50,863 nucleotides of DNA from an uncultured Candidatus Saccharibacteria bacterium (lineage in GTDB: Bacteria; Patescibacteriota; Saccharimonadia; Saccharimonadales; Saccharimonadaceae), in assembly GCA_937906385.1 (NCBI GenBank), contig CALCYQ010000006.1, forward strand, positions 1 through 50,863, given 5' to 3'. Positions 7,851 through 16,312 of this stretch are shown here, piece after piece (position 1 is the stretch's first letter; the number at the start of each line of letters is the position of its first letter). The position numbers and the translations under genes were made by a program. Under the pieces are notes generated by a model. That model was not told where the DNA came from. It saw only the letters and a list, made by a program, of their open reading frames with translations, and did not search any database.

Positions 7851-10235
7851 ATGAGTCACTACGAGCCATTAAAAATCGAAGAAAAATGGCAAAAACGCTG
7901 GGAAGAAGAGCAGCCTTTTGCCGCCAAAGACAACGATAAACGGCCAAAAATGTACCTCGCCGAGATGTTCCCATATCCATCTGGCGCCGGTCTTCATGTC
8001 GGCCACGTCCGCAATTTCAGTATTGTCGACTGTCTCGCGCGTTTCTATACGCAACAAGAGATGAACGTTTTGCGTCCGTTCGGCTACGATACTTTCGGTC
8101 TCCCAGCCGAGAATTACGCTATTAAGACTGGCATTTCGCCACAAGAAGTCACAAAAACCAACATCGATAATTTCCGCAAGCAAGCCAAGCGCTTAGGCTA
8201 TGCGATTGACTGGTCGCGCGAAATCAATACTTCCGACCCGTCGTATTATAAATGGACTCAATGGTGCTTCCTTCAACTTTTCAAGAAAGGCCTCGCCTAC
8301 CAAAAAGAATCTTACCAATGGTGGTGCCCGGTAGATCAAACCGTGCTCGCCAACGAGCAGGTAGAAAACGGCTGCTGCTGGCGCTGTGGCCACGAAGTCG
8401 AAAAGAAAAAGATGAAACAGTGGTTCTTCAAGATCACTGCCTATGCCGATGAATTGCTCGACGAAATTGACTCGCTCGACTGGCCAGAAAAGATCAAGAC
8501 TATGCAGAAAAACTGGATCGGTCGCAGCAAAGGCGCCGAGGTAGATTTTCAAATTGCGGGCAGCGGCGGTAAAATTACTGTCTTTACCACGCGTCCAGAT
8601 ACGCTGTTTGGCTCCACCTTTATGGTGCTCGCGCCAGAAAACGATTTGATTCCGGATTTAGTCACCGACGATACGCGCGCCAAGGTTGAAAAATACTGCA
8701 AAGAAGCGCTAAAGAAATCCGAAATCGAACGTCAGGAAAACCGCGAAAAGACCGGCGTCTTCACTGGCTCTTATGTTATTAATCCGGCCACCGGTAAAGA
8801 AATTCCGGTTTGGGTAGCCGACTACGTCTTAAGCGGCTACGGCACCGGCGCCGTGATGGGTGTGCCAGCTTGTGATGAGCGTGACTACGATTTCGCCACT
8901 AAGTTTGAATTGCCGATCGTGAAGGTAATCGAAAAGCCAGAAGATAGTACGGATGATTCCAAGTGCTATGCTGGCGAAGGCGAAATGATCAATTCTGGTC
9001 CGTTTACTGGTCGCCAGGCCAGCGAAGTGCGCGAAGTCATCAACGATTGGCTCGAAAAACAGGGCATCGGTCGCGAAAAGACCACTTACCGCATGCGCGA
9101 CTGGCTGATTTCTCGCCAGCGCTATTGGGGCTGCCCAATTCCGATTGCCTACGACAAAGATGGCAACCCGCACGCTATTCCAGAAGATCAGCTGCCGGTT
9201 ATGCTGCCAGAAATTGATGATTATAAACCAGATTCTTCCGGCCGCAGTGCGCTCGCCAAGAGCAAAGAGTTCATGGAAGTTACTATTAATGGCGAAAAGA
9301 TGACCCGCGAGACGGATACGCTCGACGGCTATGCTTGTTCCAGCTGGTATCTCTGGCGCTATACTGATCCGCACAATGACAAAGCCGCCTGGAACAAAAA
9401 GAAAGTTAACTTCTGGGCGCCAACCGATATTTATTGTGGCGGCGACCACGCTGTAGCGCACTTACTTTACGTTCGTTTTTGGTGCAAATTCTTCGCTGAT
9501 GAAGGCTATTTGAATTTCCGCGAGCCAATTAAGAAATTACTTTACAACGGCTACATCAACGCGCCGGATGGCAAGAAGATGTCGAAGTCTAAGGGTAATG
9601 TAATTGATCCGCTCGACGTAATTAACCAGGGCTACGGCGCCGACACGCTTCGCACCTACGAGCTCTTTATTGGCCCATATAATATGGATGCCGCTTGGAG
9701 CACCGAGGCAATCGGCGGCGTTTACCGCTTTTTGAACCGCTGCTGGACGCTCGTCTTTGATAAAAAAGCTATCGACAAGGATGCGAATGTCGTTTATCGC
9801 CATAAGACCGCCAAAAAAGTCACCGAAGATATGCATCGCAACAACTTCAATACTGCCGTTGCGGCGTTGATGGAATTCGTAAATGAGCTTTATAAAAATG
9901 GCGCGTATCATGATGACCTCGTGACGCTCGCGAAACTTTTGAAGCCATTCGCGCCACATCTCGCTTCAGAGATGCTCGAAGAGCTAAAGAGCGACGATAT
10001 TTGGCCAAAATGGGACGAGAAGTTGCTCGTCGCTGAAGAGGTCGAAATGGTCGTTCAGGTGAATGGCAAGCTCCGCGCCCGCATTATGGCGCCGGCCGAC
10101 GACGCGAAAGACGCCGCCAAGATGGAAGAGCTCGCGCTCGCCGACGAAAAAGTGAAGACCTATACCGATGGCAAGGAAGTTGTCAAAGTTATTACGATTC
10201 CAAAGACGCATCTGGTAAATATTGTTGTCAAATAA
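7851..10235 (+). CDS. leuS: Leucine--tRNA ligase
   Basis: Class I synthetase that charges tRNA-Leu. Start region MSHYEPLKIEEKWQKRW is typical. HIGH motif is GLHVGHVRN at about residues 46-54. A zinc-binding segment has CPVD and CCWRCG cysteines. The CP1 editing domain is present (TTRPDTLFGSTFMVLAPE, and GTGAVMGVPACDERD). The ATP-binding KMSKS loop is intact (DGKKMSKSKGN). The protein is 794 residues, shorter than E. coli LeuRS (860), which is common in Patescibacteria. The ATG at 7851 is preferred to the upstream in-frame ATG at 7794 because a well-spaced promoter ends 8 nt before it. Confidence 0.97.
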   Translation: MSHYEPLKIEEKWQKRWEEEQPFAAKDNDKRPKMYLAEMFPYPSGAGLHVGHVRNFSIVDCLARFYTQQEMNVLRPFGYDTFGLPAENYAIKTGISPQEVTKTNIDNFRKQAKRLGYAIDWSREINTSDPSYYKWTQWCFLQLFKKGLAYQKESYQWWCPVDQTVLANEQVENGCCWRCGHEVEKKKMKQWFFKITAYADELLDEIDSLDWPEKIKTMQKNWIGRSKGAEVDFQIAGSGGKITVFTTRPDTLFGSTFMVLAPENDLIPDLVTDDTRAKVEKYCKEALKKSEIERQENREKTGVFTGSYVINPATGKEIPVWVADYVLSGYGTGAVMGVPACDERDYDFATKFELPIVKVIEKPEDSTDDSKCYAGEGEMINSGPFTGRQASEVREVINDWLEKQGIGREKTTYRMRDWLISRQRYWGCPIPIAYDKDGNPHAIPEDQLPVMLPEIDDYKPDSSGRSALAKSKEFMEVTINGEKMTRETDTLDGYACSSWYLWRYTDPHNDKAAWNKKKVNFWAPTDIYCGGDHAVAHLLYVRFWCKFFADEGYLNFREPIKKLLYNGYINAPDGKKMSKSKGNVIDPLDVINQGYGADTLRTYELFIGPYNMDAAWSTEAIGGVYRFLNRCWTLVFDKKAIDKDANVVYRHKTAKKVTEDMHRNNFNTAVAALMEFVNELYKNGAYHDDLVTLAKLLKPFAPHLASEMLEELKSDDIWPKWDEKLLVAEEVEMVVQVNGKLRARIMAPADDAKDAAKMEELALADEKVKTYTDGKEVVKVITIPKTHLVNIVVK

Positions 10236-10245
10236 GCAAAACAAG

Positions 10246-10279
10246 ACAAAATATGCCCTCGAAACGAGGGTATATTTTG
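10246..10279. terminator. leuS terminator, symmetric hairpin
   Basis: Stem CCCTCG-AAA-CGAGGG extended by AAAATAT / TATATTTT arms, so it has a U tract on either strand. It ends leuS and would also end any transcript from the minus-strand promoter at 10280-10308. Confidence 0.85.
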
Positions 10280-10308
10280 ATTATAGCACACTTTAGCAAA
10301 AAAGTCAA
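10280..10308 (-). promoter_or_regulatory. Orphan minus-strand promoter facing the leuS terminator
   Basis: On the minus strand TTGACT (10303-10308), 17-nt spacer with TGTGC just before the -10, TATAAT (10280-10285). It belongs to the TTGACTTTTT class. No minus-strand gene follows: the transcript would enter the symmetric leuS terminator within a few nucleotides and end at about 30 nt. Confidence 0.7.
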
Positions 10309-10338
10309 GCATAAACGGGAAGTAGTACAATAAAAGCT

Positions 10339-11085
10339 ATGAAGATTTTACAAATGAATGTCTGGACTGGACGTATTAAAGGCGCCATTGAGCGTTTTCT
10401 ACGCGAAAATGATTTCGATATTATTTGCATGCAGGAGGCGGTTTGGTGCGATGAAAAGCCGGCCGAACTCGAGTATTTCGCCACGTCGGTTCGCCAAATT
10501 CAAGCGGCGAGCGGCCTAAAATATTGCGCTAAGGTTTCCAACTGGGGAGTTAAGGTTTTTGGCGGCGTTACGATGGAGCAAGGCAACGTAGTTTTGAGCC
10601 GCTATCCGATTGTGCGCGACGAAACTAAATTACTCCACGGCGAATATGTCGATTCGATGGTATTTGAGCAAGGCAACGACCATGCCTATTTTGCGCAAAA
10701 AGTCCGCCTCGAAAACGGCCTCACAGTCGTGAATTATCATGGCTACTGGCTACCAAACCCAATCGGCGACCAAGAAACCGTGCGCTGTATGCAGCAAGTG
10801 GCGGATTGGATTCGCGAGGAAAATAGCCCAGTGGTGATGTGCGGCGATCTGAACGTGACGGCCGAATCGCCAGCGATGCACACGCTCGATTTTCTCACCG
10901 ACCTCACGCCGCGAAATCACGTCCGTACAACTTTGCAGAATTTGAAATTTGTGAAGGATGTGGCTTGCGACCATATTTTAATTAATGACCAAGTTTCTGC
11001 CCAAAATTTCACCGTCCACGACGAACTCGTGTCTGACCATAAAACTCTGTCGGTGGAAATTGAAATTATTTCGCGCGGCGCTTAA
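10339..11085 (+). CDS. Endonuclease/exonuclease/phosphatase (EEP) family protein
   Basis: The 248-residue protein has the EEP hydrolase motifs in order: MNVW near residue 5-8 (Asn), CMQEAVW (catalytic Glu) near 30, NYHGYWLP in the middle, CGDLNVTAES (Asp/Asn) near 165, and SDHKTLSVEI (terminal His) near 235. EEP proteins cleave phosphodiester or phosphomonoester bonds in DNA, RNA, lipids or inositol phosphates, and the substrate cannot be read from sequence. No signal peptide is visible, so it is probably cytosolic. A TACAAT box (10326-10331) lies 7 nt before the ATG, so the mRNA is probably leaderless. Its last 20 nt overlap the convergent sortase gene, with no terminator between. Confidence 0.85.
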   Translation: MKILQMNVWTGRIKGAIERFLRENDFDIICMQEAVWCDEKPAELEYFATSVRQIQAASGLKYCAKVSNWGVKVFGGVTMEQGNVVLSRYPIVRDETKLLHGEYVDSMVFEQGNDHAYFAQKVRLENGLTVVNYHGYWLPNPIGDQETVRCMQQVADWIREENSPVVMCGDLNVTAESPAMHTLDFLTDLTPRNHVRTTLQNLKFVKDVACDHILINDQVSAQNFTVHDELVSDHKTLSVEIEIISRGA

Positions 11086-11896
11086 TTAGTTTGGCGTGCA
11101 GCACGGTGCGTTGCACGTGGTTATAGCAAGTCGAGAGTGTCAAGATGTGATCAGACGCCGACACTGAAGTGTGAAAATCTTGTACGCTGCGGTTTTTGAG
11201 CATCGTCAGCCAGCTTAAATATTCTGAATCGGAATTGAAGCTCGTTTGAATATAGTCGGTAGTAACCGGAATGCGATAAACGCTAAAGACTTGCCAAAGC
11301 GCATTCTCGTGGTCGTTTGCGGTGCGCACGATGAAATTGTCGGAATTATTGCGCCAGTCGGTAGACATAATGTTTTTGAGCGTGCCAAACATCGTGCCGT
11401 CGTAGCGACCGTGCGCATAAAGAATTAGATTTTTGTCGGTGCCGTCGTTTTTGTTGCGAAAATCCGTGAACACCCAGCCAGCTTGGTTGTAACTCTTGTC
11501 GAACGAGTGCGTCAGATAGAAATCGTTATTCGTGGTGTGCACGTATGGATAATTAATATTTGTGCCGCCGAGCGAAATCCAACCGGCCGTGTCGTTATTA
11601 ATACGACGTAGCTCGGTAAAGTCGACGTCGAGTAAGTTCATTTTAATATATTTGTAATACATACTCTCCGGCGGTTCATCTTTCGACTCGATGATTTCGG
11701 TCTTGTCGTCATCTTCGAGTTCCTCGAGATCTGAAGCTTCGGCGATTTCGGTGGACTGCTGGGCAGTATTAAGCGAATCAATTTCCCATTCAATAATGCG
11801 ATAGGCGGAATAGCAGATACCAACGCAACAAGCTAGCGCAATGAGGCAGCTGATGCCGATTTTTAGTCTGGATTTCGTCCTCCGAATTTTCTTCAT
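11066..11896 (-). CDS. Class B sortase
   Basis: Transpeptidase that cuts C-terminal sorting signals and joins surface proteins to peptidoglycan. A membrane anchor lies at residues 12-33 (ISCLIALACCVGICYSAY), followed by an acidic linker. The catalytic domain follows with histidine in LILYAHGRYDGTMFGTL, cysteine in ILTLSTCYN near the end and arginine in VQRTVLHAKL. TLSTC and the long insertion before it favour class B. Start set at the second ATG (11896, MKKIRRTKSR): it is 7 nt after TATAAT (11904-11909), whereas the first ATG at 11902 lies too close to the box. Likely substrates in this window are the proteins at 30054-30761 and 47236-48555, both with a PQTxD signal. Confidence 0.92.
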   Translation of the reverse strand: MKKIRRTKSRLKIGISCLIALACCVGICYSAYRIIEWEIDSLNTAQQSTEIAEASDLEELEDDDKTEIIESKDEPPESMYYKYIKMNLLDVDFTELRRINNDTAGWISLGGTNINYPYVHTTNNDFYLTHSFDKSYNQAGWVFTDFRNKNDGTDKNLILYAHGRYDGTMFGTLKNIMSTDWRNNSDNFIVRTANDHENALWQVFSVYRIPVTTDYIQTSFNSDSEYLSWLTMLKNRSVQDFHTSVSASDHILTLSTCYNHVQRTVLHAKLIKRRAK

Positions 11897-11903
11897 ATTC
11901 ATA

Positions 11904-11909
11904 ATTATA
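11904..11909 (-). promoter_or_regulatory. -10 box of the sortase gene, leaderless type
   Basis: TATAAT on the minus strand. The gap to ATG 11896 is 7 nt. Confidence 0.55.
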
Positions 11910-12010
11910 ACATAGACGCTTTGAAAAAATGGCGCGTCCTCCCCTTGTAAAAAGTCCGAAAATATAGTAAACTATAGCAAAGTAATATATCAAAGAAGGA
12001 GCATTTTTAC

Positions 12011-12208
12011 ATGCCTGAACCGAAAAAACAGAGCAGCCCTCGCAAGACCGGCCTTCGCCGCAGTCATTTGCGTTTGAAGCTCGCTCGTAGTGTGAATAAA
12101 CATTCACCAGTGAAAGCTTTTGAAACCGCTAAAAGCACCCCAAATCTTAAGCTTAAATCTTGCAAAAAGTGCGGCAGCAAACCTTGCACTTGCAAAAAAT
12201 CGAAGTAA
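12011..12208 (+). CDS. rpmF: Ribosomal protein bL32
   Basis: Small basic protein of the 50S subunit, 65 residues. The N-terminus MPEPKKQSSPRKTGLRRSH matches the bL32 pattern of PK, SxxR and RRxH. The C-terminus carries four cysteines (CKKCGSKPCTC) that could bind zinc, though the spacing is tighter than in many L32 proteins. Start supported by AAGGAG 11 nt upstream. A promoter TTGTAA-17-TAAACT lies near 11945-11975. It heads a block with nusB, the NUDIX gene and rnc. Confidence 0.85.
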   Translation: MPEPKKQSSPRKTGLRRSHLRLKLARSVNKHSPVKAFETAKSTPNLKLKSCKKCGSKPCTCKKSK

Positions 12209-12224
12209 ATAGGGAGACAATAAC

Positions 12225-12755
12225 GTGGCGAGTAATCGACATCTTGGTAGAATCATATCGCTCCAGAGCTTGTATGAATACGAGTTCAGGAGTAAGGCGG
12301 GCGATGCCACAGCCGATATCGATAGTATTGTCGCAAAAAATATAGAGCCCTACGCCAAAGCTTTAGGTGATGTGGATTTTGTGCACGATTTAGCGCACGG
12401 TGTTTTTGACGAAATGGAAGAGCTCGACAAAGAGCTTCAACCTCTCGCGCCAGAATGGCCAATTTCAAGTATTTCTTCTGTCGACCGTAACGTACTAAGG
12501 ATTGGTCTTTTTGAGCTCACGCGTCGCAAAGATACCGTCCCTCCAAAAGTCGCAATTAATGAGGCCGTTGAGCTAGCGAAAGCTTTCGGCTCGGATAATT
12601 CATCAAAGTTTATTAACGGCGTACTGGGTACTGCTTACCGTAATATTGGGGGAGAGGAACAGAAAAAGCATGCAGAACCAGTCAAGCCAAAAGCCGCGTC
12701 GCAATCAGAACCAGAAGAAGCAAGCGATGCCGCGGAAGGCGAACCGGCCAAATAA
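12225..12755 (+). CDS. nusB: Transcription antitermination factor NusB
   Basis: RNA-binding factor of the NusB/NusE antitermination complex for rRNA transcription. Helical core, residues 1-140: ASNRHLGRIISLQSLYEYEF, SSVDRNVLRIGLFEL, VAINEAVELAKAFGSDNSS, FINGVLG. GTG start at 12225, with AGGGAG 9 nt upstream, 16 nt after rpmF. The last 30 or so residues form a Glu/Ala/Pro/Lys tail not found in E. coli NusB. The DNA for this tail also encodes the basic N-terminus of the next gene in another frame. Confidence 0.93.
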   Translation: MASNRHLGRIISLQSLYEYEFRSKAGDATADIDSIVAKNIEPYAKALGDVDFVHDLAHGVFDEMEELDKELQPLAPEWPISSISSVDRNVLRIGLFELTRRKDTVPPKVAINEAVELAKAFGSDNSSKFINGVLGTAYRNIGGEEQKKHAEPVKPKAASQSEPEEASDAAEGEPAK

Positions 12756-13380
12756 CCGGCCGAAGACGAAGAACGTGCCGTCTCGTACGCCTCGTCCTTC
12801 GCAGCGTAAATTGAACAAAAGAACAACTCAAAAAAGTCATCGCAACGGATATAAAATTCCGGAGGCGTTACCTACTGAGACTTACAAAGAGCCAAAGCTC
12901 GAAAAATTGCGTCAAGTTGTTTTTCGTAAAAAGCCAGAAATCAAAGAAATCGTGCGCGAGCCAACCGCTGGCGGCATCGTATTTCGTATGACGCCAGATC
13001 AGCGCGATATTGAGATTCTATTAATTCAAGATAGCAAAGATCGTTGGACGATTCCGAAAGGCCATATCGAGCCAGGCGAGACCGCCAAGCAGACGGCCGT
13101 GCGCGAAATTGGCGAGGAATCCGGCCTCAAGAATGTTGACGTTTTGGCATGGCTCGGCAAAATTCATTTTAAATACCGTCGCTTAGATAAGCTCGTGCTC
13201 ATGACGACGCAAGTTTATCTCGTGCAATCGCTCGATAAAAATGAACGCCCGACCAAAGAAAAATGGATGAATGGCATTCGTTGGTTCAGCTTTGCGGAAG
13301 CACTCGACGCGATTGAATATGCCGACATTGAGAAATTAATGCTCATTGCGAAGAAAAAAATACGTAGTGGAGATTATTAA
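12670..13380 (+). CDS. NUDIX hydrolase with basic N-terminal extension
   Basis: Hydrolyses a nucleoside diphosphate linked to another moiety; the substrate is not known. The NUDIX box is complete at about residues 133-155 (GHIEPGETAKQTAVREIGEE, then SGL). Ahead of it are about 70 residues very rich in Lys, Arg, Asn and Gln, which look disordered and could bind RNA. Start options are TTG 12646, ATG 12670 and ATG 12727. I prefer 12670, which has GGGGGAGAGG about 12 nt upstream. With this start the gene overlaps nusB by 86 nt in another frame. It is followed 3 nt later by rnc, so it is probably part of the same operon. Confidence 0.85.
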   Translation: MQNQSSQKPRRNQNQKKQAMPRKANRPNNRPKTKNVPSRTPRPSQRKLNKRTTQKSHRNGYKIPEALPTETYKEPKLEKLRQVVFRKKPEIKEIVREPTAGGIVFRMTPDQRDIEILLIQDSKDRWTIPKGHIEPGETAKQTAVREIGEESGLKNVDVLAWLGKIHFKYRRLDKLVLMTTQVYLVQSLDKNERPTKEKWMNGIRWFSFAEALDAIEYADIEKLMLIAKKKIRSGDY

Positions 13381-13383
13381 TAT

Positions 13384-14127
13384 ATGAATAAAGAACAATT
13401 CGATACTTATGTGGATTTCGCCAAAGAAAAACTTGGGATCGAATTTTCCGACATTAACTTATTAATCACTGCTCTTACGCATCGTTCATATGTCAATGAA
13501 CATCGCAAGACCGTTACGGAACATAATGAGCGCCTCGAATTTTTGGGCGATGCCGTGCTCGAGCTCGTGACTTCCGATTTTCTATACCGCACCTACGACC
13601 AGCCAGAGGGCATTATGACCAGTTGGCGCGCCGCGCTCGTAAATACCGAGGCTAACGCCGCCGCTGGCGAAGCGCTCGGCTATGCGCCGCTTGTGCGCCT
13701 AAGTAAAGGCGAGCGTCACGGCTCTGATCGTGCGCATCACGTTATTATGGCAGACTGTTACGAAGCTATTATTGGCGCCATTTATCTCGACAAGGGTTAT
13801 AAAGCGGCAGAGGCATTCATTCATAAAAACAGCCTCGTGAAAATTGACGATATTCTTGAAAGCGAATCCTGGCGCGATGCGAAGTCATATTTGCAGGAAC
13901 TCGCGCAGCGCGTTGATGGCGTAACGCCAGTTTATCGCGTCATGAAAGAAGAAGGCCCAGACCACGACAAGAGCTTTACGCTTGGTGTGTTTATTAATGA
14001 ACATCTCAAAGCAACTGCCGTTGGTCACAGCAAACAAGAGGCGCAAGTTAAAGCTGCCACCGAAGCAATCCGCAAATACAAGAAAGAGCATCCGGAGCTA
14101 AACGAAGTCGTCGAAAAGCGCCAGTAA
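13384..14127 (+). CDS. rnc: Ribonuclease III
   Basis: Double-stranded RNA endonuclease for rRNA processing and RNA decay. Catalytic RNase III domain at residues 1-155 with the signature HNERLEFLGDAVLELV (about 44-59) and the second acidic cluster ADCYEAIIGAIYLDKG. A dsRNA-binding domain follows (about 165-235: DAKSYLQELAQ, KEEGPDHDKSFTLGV, GHSKQEAQVKAATEAI). Usual length (247). It starts 3 nt after the NUDIX stop; GGAG 11 nt upstream of the ATG may serve as its ribosome binding site. Confidence 0.96.
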   Translation: MNKEQFDTYVDFAKEKLGIEFSDINLLITALTHRSYVNEHRKTVTEHNERLEFLGDAVLELVTSDFLYRTYDQPEGIMTSWRAALVNTEANAAAGEALGYAPLVRLSKGERHGSDRAHHVIMADCYEAIIGAIYLDKGYKAAEAFIHKNSLVKIDDILESESWRDAKSYLQELAQRVDGVTPVYRVMKEEGPDHDKSFTLGVFINEHLKATAVGHSKQEAQVKAATEAIRKYKKEHPELNEVVEKRQ

Positions 14128-14193
14128 TCCGTCCTTGCGGATAATCAAAAAATAAGTTATAATAATCAAAGTCAAATTAATTTAAGGAGAATT

Positions 14194-14559
14194 ATGCTTG
14201 CGATTCGCTTACAGCGTAATGGCCGTAAAGGGATGCCCCTTTATCGGATAGTCGTCCAAGAAGCGCAACGTCACCCTCTTTCGGGTCGTATCGTCGCTCA
14301 GGTCGGCAGCTACAACCCACATACTAAAGCAACTGTTTTGGACAAAGCCCAGGTCGAGAAATACCTCAGCAATGGCGCCCAGCCAAGCACGCGCGTCATC
14401 CGCATTCTTACTAAAGAAGGTGTTAAGATGCCAAAATGGGTGAAAGCTCCACTTGAAAAGAAGAGCCAGGCAAAGCATGCCGACAAACTCCGCAAAAATC
14501 AGCCGAAAGAAGAGGCCGCACCTGCGGAAGAAGTCGCTGAAGCTCCAGCCGAAGCCTAA
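14194..14559 (+). CDS. rpsP: Ribosomal protein bS16
   Basis: Component of the 30S subunit. The conserved core is residues 1-85 (MLAIRLQRNGRKGMPLYRIV, RIVAQVGSYNP). E. coli S16 has 82 residues, whereas this one has 121. The extra part is first basic and then Ala/Glu-rich (EEAAPAEEVAEAPAEA). Start supported by AAGGAG 7 nt before the ATG, and a TATAAT box lies at about 14158, giving a short leader. It is followed by a strong terminator. Confidence 0.96.
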   Translation: MLAIRLQRNGRKGMPLYRIVVQEAQRHPLSGRIVAQVGSYNPHTKATVLDKAQVEKYLSNGAQPSTRVIRILTKEGVKMPKWVKAPLEKKSQAKHADKLRKNQPKEEAAPAEEVAEAPAEA

Positions 14560-14573
14560 AAAGATTAATAAAA

Positions 14574-14600
14574 ACTGGCCACTTGGGTGGTCAGTTTTTT
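14574..14600 (+). terminator. rpsP terminator
   Basis: Stem ACTGGCCAC / GTGGTCAGT with loop TTGG and six T. Confidence 0.92.
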
Positions 14601-14652
14601 GTGTTTATGCTAAAATAAACGTAAGAATATTATTTTGCATAAATGGGCATCA

Positions 14653-15714
14653 ATGAATAATAACACTCCATCAGGCGCTATATCGCTAGACGAATTAAAT
14701 AACATGCCAGGCATGGAAATGTCGGCTACTCCTAATTTGGCTGCTACGCCCGCACAAACTCCAGCCATGCCCACGCCAGGAACAATGAGCGTAAATATCC
14801 CAACTACACCACCTGCGAGCTCAGAGCCAGTGACTGTTCCGACTGAGGCCGAAGCTACCGAAGCCTCCCCGAATATTGCTGGTGGCGGCGCGATTGATTT
14901 AAGCGAACTAGCAAATATGTCTGATGCGGCTTTCGACACTATGGCTGCCGCGAACACTGCAACGACGGCGGATGAGGCGACATCAAACGCTCCAGATGCT
15001 AGCGAACAACCGCAGCCTTTGACCGAAGAAGAAATTGCCGCAAATGAAGCGCAGGCGCGCGCTGAATCGGAGGCGAATCTCGCTGAAGCATCTGCCTCCA
15101 TGCAAAATATGCATCAAAATATTATGGCCGATGTTAAGCCGAAAGAAAAAGAAGAGGTCGCCCAAGCATCTATTGCTTCGAAAAGCCGCCATCATAAGAA
15201 GCTTAGCAAAAAAGCCATCCTAATTATTGTGATTGCGATTATCGTATTAGCCGGCGGCGGTGCCTTAGCATATTTGATTATCACCGGGTTTTTCCATACT
15301 AAGGAGTATTCTTTTGGCAATTGGTCGGTCCGAGTAGACGAATCTGTTTATAACGTCGAAAGTTCCGACTCACTAAAGCTTACCGCAAAAGACGGATCGA
15401 AATATATGACCTTCACCGACATCGGCGAGCTTGACCATAAGGGATTGCTAAAAGACGCGTCTGGCATGAAATCAATGTTTGCCGAAGACGGATATAAGAT
15501 TGATAGTTCAAACGAAGAGATTAACGGCGTGCTAGCTTGTGCAGTCTATAAACTGACTGAGCGTAGTACGAAGAATGTTGTTTATACGGCATATTGCAAC
15601 ATCAATGAGCGCATGTTCTCTATCACGGCTGGCGCAAAGAGCACCGACAACGAATCAGCACGCGCCGCATTCGATGAATCGATCGAAGTGGTCCGTAATG
15701 CAAAGCGCAAATAG
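14653..15714 (+). CDS. Single-pass membrane protein, unknown function
   Basis: Not recognised as a known family. About 180 cytosolic residues are low in complexity (Ala, Thr, Pro, Glu, Met), with a repeated short motif: ISLDELNNMPG near residue 10 and IDLSELANMSD near 85. A basic patch (KSRHHKKLSKK) comes next. One membrane helix follows (AILIIVIAIIVLAGGGALAYLII), then an outside domain of about 140 residues with two cysteines (VLACAVYKL, YTAYCNINER). ATG 14653 (MNNNTPSG) is chosen over an upstream TTG at 14635. An extended -10 (TGC-TAAAAT) lies at about 14610. The plan (disordered inside, one helix, outside domain) recurs in the proteins at 38353 and 45720. Confidence 0.75.
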   Translation: MNNNTPSGAISLDELNNMPGMEMSATPNLAATPAQTPAMPTPGTMSVNIPTTPPASSEPVTVPTEAEATEASPNIAGGGAIDLSELANMSDAAFDTMAAANTATTADEATSNAPDASEQPQPLTEEEIAANEAQARAESEANLAEASASMQNMHQNIMADVKPKEKEEVAQASIASKSRHHKKLSKKAILIIVIAIIVLAGGGALAYLIITGFFHTKEYSFGNWSVRVDESVYNVESSDSLKLTAKDGSKYMTFTDIGELDHKGLLKDASGMKSMFAEDGYKIDSSNEEINGVLACAVYKLTERSTKNVVYTAYCNINERMFSITAGAKSTDNESARAAFDESIEVVRNAKRK

Positions 15715-15786
15715 CTAAAAAATCTTAAATTTTTCCGCAATTCCAGTTATAATCATAAGTATAAAATAATAAACATTGGAGAACCT

Positions 15787-16233
15787 ATGTCCACAATAGA
15801 TCAGCAATTCGTAGAGTATATCGTGAAAACTCTCGTAAACAATCCAGACAAAGTCAGTATCGACCGCACTATCGACGAAAAAGGTGTTTTACTTAGTCTC
15901 GAAGTCGACCCAGAAGATGTGGGTCGCATCATTGGTAAACGTGGCGCTACTGCCCAAAGCATTCGCACGCTCCTTCGTGCGCTCGGCACTAAGAACGACG
16001 CTCGCTACAATCTCAAGATTGTCAATAATGACGATTACCAACCAAAAGCTAAGATCGAAGAAAAAGCCACTGTCGCTGCCGATGATAGCTTTACCTCAGA
16101 AGACGAGCCGACCGTCGATGATGCTGATGACGATATCGAACTTGCCGATGATGATACTACCGTCGAAGAGGGCAGTGAACTCGCAAAAAAGACTCGTGCA
16201 GAGCTTGCAGATTTAGACGATTTGGATATATAA
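15787..16233 (+). CDS. KH domain RNA-binding protein (KhpA-like) with long acidic tail
   Basis: The first 80 residues form a single KH domain like KhpA, with the nucleic acid loop GRIIGKRGATAQSIRTLLRA. KhpA with KhpB binds RNA and affects cell size and division in Gram-positive bacteria. KhpA is normally about 75-80 residues; this protein has 148, and the extra part is strongly acidic (TVDDADDDIELADDDTTVEE), ending in ELADLDDLDI. GGAG lies 6 nt before the ATG, with TATAAT about 25 nt further up. In Firmicutes khpA often sits beside rpsP, and rpsP is two genes upstream here. Confidence 0.88.
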   Translation: MSTIDQQFVEYIVKTLVNNPDKVSIDRTIDEKGVLLSLEVDPEDVGRIIGKRGATAQSIRTLLRALGTKNDARYNLKIVNNDDYQPKAKIEEKATVAADDSFTSEDEPTVDDADDDIELADDDTTVEEGSELAKKTRAELADLDDLDI

Positions 16234-16245
16234 TACTTTTAATGC

Positions 16246-16288
16246 TTTGTTCAGGCAGTAAGCTAACTGCGAGTCAGCTTAAAACAAA
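16246..16288 (+). other. Candidate RNA with two mutually exclusive hairpins
   Basis: Between the KH gene and the shared terminator. Hairpin one: GCAGT (16255-16259) with ACTGC (16266-16270). Hairpin two: AAGCT (16260-16264) with AGCTT (16276-16280) and inner ACT/AGT, enclosed by TTTGTT (16246-16251) with AACAAA (16283-16288). The two share bases and cannot form together. No known family is recognised. Confidence 0.35.
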
Positions 16289-16312
16289 CATATAGTTGAG
16301 AGCTTATATGCT

